Assembly: GCA_028822845.1 (NCBI GenBank)
Contig: JAPKCS010000001.1
Span: 1-64,000, forward strand
DNA length: 64,000 bases
Direction of reading: 5' to 3'
Origin: Candidatus Poseidoniaceae archaeon
Lineage (GTDB): Archaea; Thermoplasmatota; Poseidoniia; Poseidoniales; Poseidoniaceae
Shown piece by piece: positions 58,596 through 64,000 of the stretch. The notes beneath the pieces were generated by a model that was not told the DNA's origin, searched no databases, and was given only the letters and a program-made list of their open reading frames with translations. Position 1 is the first letter of the stretch. Each line of letters opens with the position of its first letter. A program made the position numbers and the translations under genes.

Positions 58596-58916
58596 ATGAC
58601 CATGCCGTTTTCGAACACAGAGACGCTTCCAGGATCAACCATTGTTCAGTCCCATGGTGTTGTAACCGGCTCAACAGTCCGTGCAAAAAACGTCTTCAAA
58701 GACATCGGCGCCGGGTTCAAAAACATCGTTGGCGGTGAATTGAAAGCCTACACAGAACTTCTCCAAGAATCGAGGAACGAAGCCCTGTACCGCATGTGCG
58801 CCGAAGCCTCACAGCGCGGTGCGAATGCGGTTGTAAATGTCCGCTTTGCAACGTCCTCTGTTGCTGGTGGAGCGGCCGAATTACTCGCCTATGGCACAGC
58901 TGTAACCGTCGAGTGA
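58596..58916 (+). CDS. YbjQ/UPF0145-family protein
   Basis: About 106 aa from the ATG at 58596 (58584 and 58602 also possible). It matches YbjQ proteins: TETLPGSTIVQSHGVVTGS, then IVGGELKAYTELLQESRNEAL, GANAVVNVRFATSSV and LAYGTAVTVE at the end. The family forms pentameric ring-like assemblies and is sometimes annotated as heavy-metal binding; its function is unresolved. A second related gene follows 10 bases later. Confidence 0.88.
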   Translation: MTMPFSNTETLPGSTIVQSHGVVTGSTVRAKNVFKDIGAGFKNIVGGELKAYTELLQESRNEALYRMCAEASQRGANAVVNVRFATSSVAGGAAELLAYGTAVTVE

Positions 58917-58926
58917 GGTGCCTTTT

Positions 58927-59403
58927 ATGGTCTCATTCAATCTTTTGTGGAACATCGCAGTGAATGGTGCGTGGATCGTAAGTCTTTTTGGCGTTCTTGT
59001 TTACCAGCCAGGAAAGAAAAAGGCCTTGCTGAAGCGAGAGCAAGCCAGTCTCATTTCGTGCGGCGCTAACGCGCTTACCACGCTCAGCACCCCTTCTAAA
59101 AAGAGCGAAATCCAAGGATACACGGTTTTGGTGGCCAACGTTGTCATGTCGCCCAGTTGGATTCAGCTCTTTGGAGGCTGGTTTCGTGCCTTCTTTGGAG
59201 GCCGCATCAACACATTCTCAAAATTACTCGAATGGGCCCGACGGGAAGCCAAGCAGCGACTTTTGGAAGAACTCGAAGCATCGGATTACGACGAGGTCAT
59301 CAACGTCCGTTTTGAGACGACCACCCTCACCAAATCCAAAGGAAGCAACGACAAGACCGCAGGCTTTGAAATTCTCATTTATGGCACCGCTGTGAAGTAC
59401 TGA
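58927..59403 (+). CDS. Membrane-tethered YbjQ-like protein
   Basis: About 158 aa from the ATG at 58927, six bases after a GAGGTG site. An N-terminal hydrophobic helix (NLLWNIAVNGAWIVSLFGVLVY) is followed by a YbjQ-like domain. Parallels to the gene upstream are IQGYTVLVANVVMS, INTFSKLLEWARREAKQRLLEE, YDEVINVRFETT and EILIYGTAVKY. So the pair is one soluble and one membrane-attached relative, probably a divergent tandem duplication or two interacting subunits. Function unknown. Confidence 0.78.
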   Translation: MVSFNLLWNIAVNGAWIVSLFGVLVYQPGKKKALLKREQASLISCGANALTTLSTPSKKSEIQGYTVLVANVVMSPSWIQLFGGWFRAFFGGRINTFSKLLEWARREAKQRLLEELEASDYDEVINVRFETTTLTKSKGSNDKTAGFEILIYGTAVKY

Positions 59404-59457
59404 GTGTCGGCGCTCTTCGGGCTCAAATCATAGGTGGAGTTCTTGAGGGGCCGGCTT

Positions 59458-60075
59458 GTGGCTGAACTCGATACTATGTCACAATCTTCTCAAAGCAGTT
59501 CGTTTTTCCGAAAGTGGGCCATGCGCCAGTACTGGCGAATGCAACAAAGCCAAGCCGTGGTCAGTTTGTTGCTCTGGGGCACCACAATCACGCTTTTGGT
59601 TTGGCCCTATCTATCGTGGCGTTTTTCGGCGCAATGTGAAGGTGGGTTTTGCTTTTCAGATGCGATCATCGGGATCCCTTCGACGTACATCGGGCTCAGC
59701 GTCATTTTCTTTTCAGTGATGTTCGCAGTCCTTTTCATCGGCTTTCTTTATGATCGAGTGTTCTCACTTTGGACAGAGTGGCGCAGCGTCGACATGGAGC
59801 GCAACCCCTATGCCACATACGCACTCTCTCCAAATTGGGTCATGATTGTTGCACTTCAGGCTGAAACACTGAAGCGAACCTCACAAGACGATCCAAAGAT
59901 GCTGGCTCAGGCTGACTGGTACCTCAAGTGGTGCGAGTCTTACACTGAAGGCGAAATGTTTGCACGTTCCGTGCAGCGTTGGGACGCTGATATGGGCGCA
60001 ACCCCGACGTTTTGGTTCACCTCTGACGAAGCAATGCAGCGAGCCCGTGAATCGGTGTTCGATGACGATGCTTGA
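59458..60075 (+). CDS. Two-helix membrane protein of unknown function
   Basis: About 205 aa from a GTG at 59458 (after TTGAGGGG). ATG 59476, TTG 59443 and GTG 59434 are alternative starts. Two hydrophobic helices (SLLLWGTTITLLVWPYLSW and IGLSVIFFSVMFAVLFIGFLY) are separated by a short loop with paired Cys (AQCEGGFCFSD). The C-terminal half is soluble and rich in aromatic and acidic residues. No family recognised. It ends exactly one base before the convergent small basic protein gene. Confidence 0.65.
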   Translation: MAELDTMSQSSQSSSFFRKWAMRQYWRMQQSQAVVSLLLWGTTITLLVWPYLSWRFSAQCEGGFCFSDAIIGIPSTYIGLSVIFFSVMFAVLFIGFLYDRVFSLWTEWRSVDMERNPYATYALSPNWVMIVALQAETLKRTSQDDPKMLAQADWYLKWCESYTEGEMFARSVQRWDADMGATPTFWFTSDEAMQRARESVFDDDA

Positions 60076-60387
60076 TCAGCGGTTTCGACCGGTCAATGAT
60101 GACCACCATCGACCAAGCATTTCCCAGAGAGTTTCTTTTCGGAAGTATTCTCCAGTATCAGGATCATACCATGTACCATCGCCCTGACGAATAGGTCCAT
60201 TCTGGTACTGGTTGGAGTTTTGCCTATGCCTGCGAGATCTGAAAAACCCTTGATTGTTTGATCTACCCCTGCGAGGTTTATACCCGCGGTTCATCGAAGA
60301 AGACCCCCGTTGACTGCGTGTGCTGGAAGAAGACCTTCGTCCCCCACTGCGGGGTTTGTGTGTGCGGCGACCACGAGAGGAACCCAT
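60076..60387 (-). CDS. Small Arg/Ser-rich basic protein with C-terminal WYDPDTGEYF motif
   Basis: A 103-aa protein. The first 60 residues are a low-complexity Arg/Ser/Gly tract (RRTHKPRSGGRRSSSSTRS). The C-terminus has GTWYDPDTGEYFRKETLWEMLGRWW, a compact aromatic block. The base composition and the exact abutment with the upstream convergent gene support a real gene. Its promoter region shows CAACATATGTTG (60416-60427) near a TTATATCC TATA-like element. It may bind RNA or DNA; no family recognised. Confidence 0.6.
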   Translation of the reverse strand: MGSSRGRRTHKPRSGGRRSSSSTRSQRGSSSMNRGYKPRRGRSNNQGFFRSRRHRQNSNQYQNGPIRQGDGTWYDPDTGEYFRKETLWEMLGRWWSSLTGRNR

Positions 60388-60473
60388 GCTAACCCCTGCA
60401 TGTTTGCGGATATAACAACATATGTTGCGAAGATTTCTTCTGTCTGGGCCCTGCTCACAAGGGGCGTCACCGG

Positions 60474-61328
60474 TCAGATTGAACGTTGAAACGCTTCAAT
60501 TTCGACCAAAACGGCTGCCTCGTGCGCATACTGGTTGGATGGAACTTCGATCATCTGTGCACCAGGAATTTTTCCGACGATGATTTTTACATTTTCCAAC
60601 CCGTGCAATTTGTCCGATTTTGCAGATATGATGCCACATGGAACACTGATCTTGGACAAACTCTTCGGAAGTTCATAGCGAATCAAAGATCGAGCAGACA
60701 ACCTCGTTCGAACCGGGTCTTGGGACAACAAGGTTCGCCTGTATCGAATCCGTTGACCTTCTTCCTTCACCTTCCGTTCAATGGTCCATATTGCCACCCA
60801 GGTTAGGGTGTTTAACATAAAGTTAGGAAAGGGCATCTTCAACAACATCCGTGAGAAAAAAGGTAATTTAAAATGTTGATTCGGAGCGACACAGATTGAA
60901 CTGTTGGCATCGATAATGTTGTGCTGCATTGCATCGATGAGGATTGTCGAACCAAGAGAGGAAGAGAACAGATCAAACCTGTTGCCGAGCCTGTAAAAAT
61001 CGATGACTTCCACAAGGTCATTCGAGAATTTGTCGATTGTAAAGTCTTGAACAGATATCTTAGGATTGTCAAACACAGCGCTTGCCTTTTCCCTCGTTTC
61101 AATGTAAATAATCGGCCTTCGTGTGACCCATTCCGTGATCAAAGACCTCCAGCCTTCAAACACCGAACCCCACCCCGGGACGACGACCACAGGATCGATG
61201 TTCTTCAGCGATTCATCAGCGGGCTTCCAAAGCAGCACGCGCAACGAAACACCACCCGAGACCCGAACCCATTCCTCCACACATGTGGAGTGGGGGAGCT
61301 CAGGTGCGCCTTTCCAATGTTCACCCAT
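60474..61328 (-). CDS. Alpha/beta hydrolase
   Basis: A 284-aa alpha/beta hydrolase-fold protein. The oxyanion-side motif VVVVPGWGSVFEGW (about 47-60) is followed by the nucleophile elbow FSSSLGSTI, where the usual GxSxG is SSSLGS. The acid and His would be in IISAKSDKL and SNQYAHEAAVL. Lipase/esterase or acyl hydrolase activity is likely. There is no signal peptide. The 152-base gap between its start and the tRNA contains an AT-rich promoter-like run (minus strand CCTTGTAAAAATAAAACC) and nothing else visible. Confidence 0.78.
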   Translation of the reverse strand: MGEHWKGAPELPHSTCVEEWVRVSGGVSLRVLLWKPADESLKNIDPVVVVPGWGSVFEGWRSLITEWVTRRPIIYIETREKASAVFDNPKISVQDFTIDKFSNDLVEVIDFYRLGNRFDLFSSSLGSTILIDAMQHNIIDANSSICVAPNQHFKLPFFSRMLLKMPFPNFMLNTLTWVAIWTIERKVKEEGQRIRYRRTLLSQDPVRTRLSARSLIRYELPKSLSKISVPCGIISAKSDKLHGLENVKIIVGKIPGAQMIEVPSNQYAHEAAVLVEIEAFQRSI

Positions 61329-61480
61329 TCGAAGTGAAAGAGCCGGTAATGGTGGATAAGGGTTTAGCCGGTTTTATTTTTACAAGGATGCTTTTCGTTG
61401 ATTGCTCACGGCACGGGCCTACCAAAAAAACAAGAACGGGACACTCAAAGCCAGTTTTGCTGTGTTTTTTACCTTGAGAG

Positions 61481-61564
61481 TGCAGAGGGCAGGATTCGAA
61501 CCTGCGAACTCATAGAGACTGGGACCTCATCCCAGCGCCGTTGACCAAGCTTGGCAACCCCTGC
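61481..61564 (-). tRNA. tRNA-Leu, anticodon GAG
   Basis: A class II cloverleaf read on the minus strand. Acceptor GCAGGGG pairs with CCTCTGC (one G-U); the D-arm stem is GCC/GGC. The anticodon stem CTGGG/CCCAG encloses loop ATGAGGT, giving GAG. A long variable arm (TCTCTATGAGTTC) and T-arm GCAGG-TTCGAAT-CCTGC follow. CCA is not encoded. A TATA-like TGATATAC lies at 61588-61595, about 27 bases before the 5' end, and a T-run about 55 bases past the 3' end may end transcription. No intron is seen. Confidence 0.95.
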
Positions 61565-61587
61565 TTCAGCCGTCCCTTATGCCGCGC

Positions 61588-61595
61588 GTATATCA
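61588..61595 (-). promoter_or_regulatory. TATA-like element of tRNA-Leu
   Basis: TGATATAC on the minus strand, 24-31 bases before the mature tRNA 5' end. The same octamer is found 27-34 bases before the glutamine synthetase start, suggesting a local TATA consensus. Confidence 0.5.
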
Positions 61596-61614
61596 ATGAC
61601 GCGACCGGGCATCG

Positions 61615-62304
61615 TCACTCCTTCAAATCAAGTTCTTGTTCCAAGAAAACAGCGATTTCATCTAACGGTTTCCGATGAATGTTTGGAACCATTGCACTTG
61701 GTTCAGGATACCCAACCGGCATGACAAGCATGGCTTCTTCATGAGCAGGCCGCTCCAACAATTCTCCCAGGAATTTCATAGGCGAAGGCGTATGGGTCAG
61801 TGTAACCAAACCCATTCGGTGGACTGCGTTGATGAACAAACCCGCAGCAATGCCGCATGATTCTGTTGCATAGTATGTTGGACCCCATGCACCGTTCGGG
61901 CGATGGCGCTTCTTTTGCTTAAACAAAACAACAATCCACGGTGCATCCGTGAGGTGTTGTTTGACAGCGTCTGTTCCAAGAGGTGCAAGAACTTCAGCCC
62001 AAGCCTCTGGCATACGGTGCTGATATGTTCGTTCTTCTTCTTCCTCAGCAGCGACCCGAATCTTCTGTTTCAACAGAGGGTTCGAAACAGCCACCCAGGT
62101 CCACGGTTGAAGATGGGCTCCATTCGGCGCGGTACCCGCTGATAAAATTGCTAACTCGATCAGCCGACGTTCAACACCACGGGTGGAGAAATGACGCGTA
62201 GTGCGGCGCGTCTGGTTTTCCTCATAGACGGCTTCACCTTTGGCGAGCATGTCAGAAGGAGACAGTTCAGACCAGTCGAGAGCGATGAACGCAGCATCTT
62301 CCAT
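61615..62304 (-). CDS. Nitroreductase-family flavoprotein, iodotyrosine-deiodinase-like
   Basis: About 229 aa from the ATG at 62304. It has the FMN-binding nitroreductase core (RRTTRHFS near the N-terminus; SAGTAPNGAHLQPWTWVAV in the centre) and the distinctive block YYATESCGIAAGLFINAVHRMG followed by LTHTPSPMKFLGELLERP and MLVMPVGYP. These resemble iodotyrosine deiodinase (IYD) and its bacterial/archaeal homologues, which reductively remove halogens from halotyrosines. Activity is inferred from sequence likeness; it could be a related nitroreductase. A longer frame to 62385 overlaps the next gene. Confidence 0.82.
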   Translation of the reverse strand: MEDAAFIALDWSELSPSDMLAKGEAVYEENQTRRTTRHFSTRGVERRLIELAILSAGTAPNGAHLQPWTWVAVSNPLLKQKIRVAAEEEEERTYQHRMPEAWAEVLAPLGTDAVKQHLTDAPWIVVLFKQKKRHRPNGAWGPTYYATESCGIAAGLFINAVHRMGLVTLTHTPSPMKFLGELLERPAHEEAMLVMPVGYPEPSAMVPNIHRKPLDEIAVFLEQELDLKE

Positions 62305-62348
62305 ACAACGCCCATACAGAGCGAGTCTATCAGTGCTTTTCGTTCGCG

Positions 62349-64000
62349 TTAAGCGTTTGGCATTCTGCCCCGCATGCGCAGCCACGACTCACTGCCAAAC
62401 ATCAATGCATACACGGCAGCAAGCCACAATGTTGGCCGGCCCCAGCCCTCAATGCTCATCGAATCAGGGAGCAGTCCCTGCCCAAAGGCAAGCATCACAC
62501 AGAGCCAAACCAACGTGAACCCGTGCAAGCCCCAGCGCACACTTGACATGATCTGGGAAGAATTTGCTTTCATCTCAGTGATTTCAACTTCGGTAAGAAC
62601 GGCGGTCACACCGCGCAACTTGTCAAGCGCCGTACCTCCGTTCCAACGAATGCGCCCCAAGCGGAAACGGCTGGCAAATTCGACGGCTGTAAACATGGTG
62701 ACCCACACCACAACAACTTCGAGAAACGGTTCAGCCCCCCTGAGGTTCAGTGAACCTTCAGCCGACCAGAGAAGCAAGCCCCATAACCAAGAAACGAGGA
62801 CCAACTGAAACGTTCGAGCAAACCGCGTGATTCGATGCAGCAGTTCGGCATCGTGGGAGAGCAACATTTCCAAGGCAATCACCATTGCAGTTGTGCCGGA
62901 TAAACCGACGCTGATCAACAACCACCACCAGTCCAAATCGCCGTCGCGCCAGGCAAACATCAGCGCCACCATCGTCCAAACAAGGGCGATGACAGATGCG
63001 ACATTGGCTGCAGCTTGCATGGTGTAAAGCGGGTCTCGACCGTCTTTGAGTACTGCAAAGCCCCCCATGAGTCGGGTTTCAAATGCAGAATCATCGACGA
63101 GGCCGTGTGCGGCAGCGGTCATGCCACCGACTGCTTTGATTCGGGCGTTTCCGACAATGGATTGGGCTTCACCTTGGGCCCATTCCTCATCCAAGCCCCC
63201 ACTGTTCCAAGAAGAACCCCGGCTTGCAGCATGTGCTGCCTCAGCACCACGGTTTTTACTGGTGCCCGATGAACGGGTTTTGGCCCAAGCACGAATTTCT
63301 TCTGACGTGATCGACTCGACCTGATCTTCACTGAGCGGAGCGCCGTGATCGGTGTAGAGCCAACGGCATTGAATTGGAACAGGAGCGGGGTCAACGTCAG
63401 GCGCTACCATTTGGAATTGTCCAGGCCCCAAGGTTGGAAGCTGGGCCACAAGGTCCTGGTCACCACCGCTCTCTTTCAGCAAATGTCGAACCTTTTCGAC
63501 GTCTTGCGGTTGTGTGAAACGCCCGATGAACGTGGTGTTTGCCTGCGCGAGGATTTTGTAATCCACATCGCTGACGTTTTGAGTCGCCAGAACGCACGCT
63601 ACCCCGTACTTCCTCGCTTGTTTGAAAATAAGTTTAATCAGATCTTTTGCCGGAGGGTTTCGTGGATGGGGTGGGAGGTAAGGCGCCACTTCATCCATGA
63701 AGAATAGAAGTTTTATTTCGCCTTCAGCGGGCTGTTGAGTCAACATCCAGTCGTACAACTCCCGGGACAGTTCTTGGACAAAATACTGCTTTTGAGCTTC
63801 ATCTTGGATGGTGTTGAGGTAGACAATGTTGAGTGGGATTTTTCCTGGGACGGCCGGCGTGACAAAGGAATCGATGTCGATGGGAACGCCGTTTGAAAAC
63901 AACAATTGATTGACACCAGAAGAGTATGCTGAAAGCCGTCGTGCCAAGTCGTTGCGTGTTGTTTTTGGCAGCCGCTCCTCGAAGTCAGTAAGGCGATGTT
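62349..64000 (-). CDS. HerA/FtsK-like ATPase with C-terminal membrane region, partial
   Basis: The 5' end lies beyond the window; the frame stays open to base 64000 (HRLTDFEERLPKTTRNDLARR precedes). The visible 550 codons begin after Walker A. Walker B is LLFFMDEVAPYLPPHP, and a sensor-like VACVLATQNVSDVDYKIL follows, as in HerA/VirB4-type P-loop ATPases (DUF87/DUF853). After a polar linker (about 240-280) comes a hydrophobic C-terminal part with five or six helices (IALVWTMVALMFAW, TFQLVLVSWLWGLLLW, FTLVWLCVMLAFGQGLL). An ATPase domain fused to a membrane domain on the C-terminal side is unusual. Confidence 0.8.
   Translation of the reverse strand, partial: HRLTDFEERLPKTTRNDLARRLSAYSSGVNQLLFSNGVPIDIDSFVTPAVPGKIPLNIVYLNTIQDEAQKQYFVQELSRELYDWMLTQQPAEGEIKLLFFMDEVAPYLPPHPRNPPAKDLIKLIFKQARKYGVACVLATQNVSDVDYKILAQANTTFIGRFTQPQDVEKVRHLLKESGGDQDLVAQLPTLGPGQFQMVAPDVDPAPVPIQCRWLYTDHGAPLSEDQVESITSEEIRAWAKTRSSGTSKNRGAEAAHAASRGSSWNSGGLDEEWAQGEAQSIVGNARIKAVGGMTAAAHGLVDDSAFETRLMGGFAVLKDGRDPLYTMQAAANVASVIALVWTMVALMFAWRDGDLDWWWLLISVGLSGTTAMVIALEMLLSHDAELLHRITRFARTFQLVLVSWLWGLLLWSAEGSLNLRGAEPFLEVVVVWVTMFTAVEFASRFRLGRIRWNGGTALDKLRGVTAVLTEVEITEMKANSSQIMSSVRWGLHGFTLVWLCVMLAFGQGLLPDSMSIEGWGRPTLWLAAVYALMFGSESWLRMRGRMPNA

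Noticed and set aside
1-64000. CRISPR arrays, insertion sequences, integrases, prophage genes or rRNA
   Set aside because: No regular repeat-spacer pattern, transposase motif, terminal inverted repeats, phage structural gene or rRNA-like segment was seen anywhere in the window.

Overview
The window looks like a compact chromosomal segment of a marine planktonic archaeon, most likely a Marine Group II euryarchaeote (Poseidoniales/Poseidoniia). Archaeal markers are ribosomal protein LX, prefoldin alpha, a geranylgeranylglyceryl phosphate synthase, a geranylgeranyl-reductase-type flavoprotein and an aCPSF-like beta-CASP nuclease. A proteorhodopsin-type pump, many secreted lipoprotein peptidases, UvrA and a eukaryote-type glutamine synthetase fit the mixed gene content known for this group. 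The assignment is inferred from gene content only. Genes are tightly packed: convergent neighbours often abut or overlap by a few bases, operon partners overlap as ATGA, and many starts follow a GAGGTG/AGGTGG-type ribosome binding site.

Layout. 0-5 kb: an unrecognised 584-aa protein, then a minus-strand set of EamA exporter, cystathionine gamma-synthase-type PLP enzyme and LysE exporter. 4.7-9.2 kb: a lipid reductase, HAD phosphatase, NERD protein, SemiSWEET and a membrane protein. 9.2-11.1 kb: eukaryote-type glutamine synthetase divergent from an HTH-CBS regulator. 11-14 kb: a secreted CocE-like hydrolase and an NAD-dependent reductase/epimerase. 14.06-18.28 kb: a tightly coupled lipid-type operon holding a His-rich membrane protein, a StlD/DarB-like ketosynthase, a haem-oxygenase-like diiron protein, an unrecognised 306-aa protein and a fatty acid desaturase. 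A URA3-type OMP decarboxylase follows. 19.4-22.9 kb: LX, prefoldin alpha, FtsY, a DUF1844 protein and a tail-anchored receiver protein. 23-26.2 kb: a large cell-surface subtilase. 26.3-29.2 kb: an MreB/MamK-like actin homologue followed by a long coiled-coil protein and a DUF4126 membrane protein.

29.2-33 kb: GGGP synthase, an ABC exporter and a rhodopsin. 33-38 kb: acyltransferase, purQ and a purS-purL fusion. 37.9-45.5 kb: uvrA, an RluA-type pseudouridine synthase, moeA, a TauE permease, a small zinc-ribbon protein and a beta-CASP nuclease. 45.7-49.4 kb: a ferredoxin/flavoprotein/AlaX operon, a zinc-ribbon protein and an M50 protease. 49.4-56.4 kb: an extracytoplasmic region where two paralogous M28 peptidase lipoproteins flank a secreted protein, a beta-propeller-like protein and a SCO1-like lipoprotein. 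56.5-64 kb: DDAH-like hydrolase, SDR, two YbjQ-like proteins, small proteins, an alpha/beta hydrolase, tRNA-Leu(GAG), an iodotyrosine-deiodinase-like flavoprotein, and a HerA-like ATPase with a C-terminal membrane region cut by the window edge.

The best candidates for under-described biology are the ketosynthase/diiron-oxidase/desaturase operon, the actin-like plus coiled-coil pair, and the membrane-tailed HerA-like ATPase. Two very short reading frames (45735-45854 and 51375-51512) are also proposed. No CRISPR array, insertion sequence, rRNA or integrase was seen.
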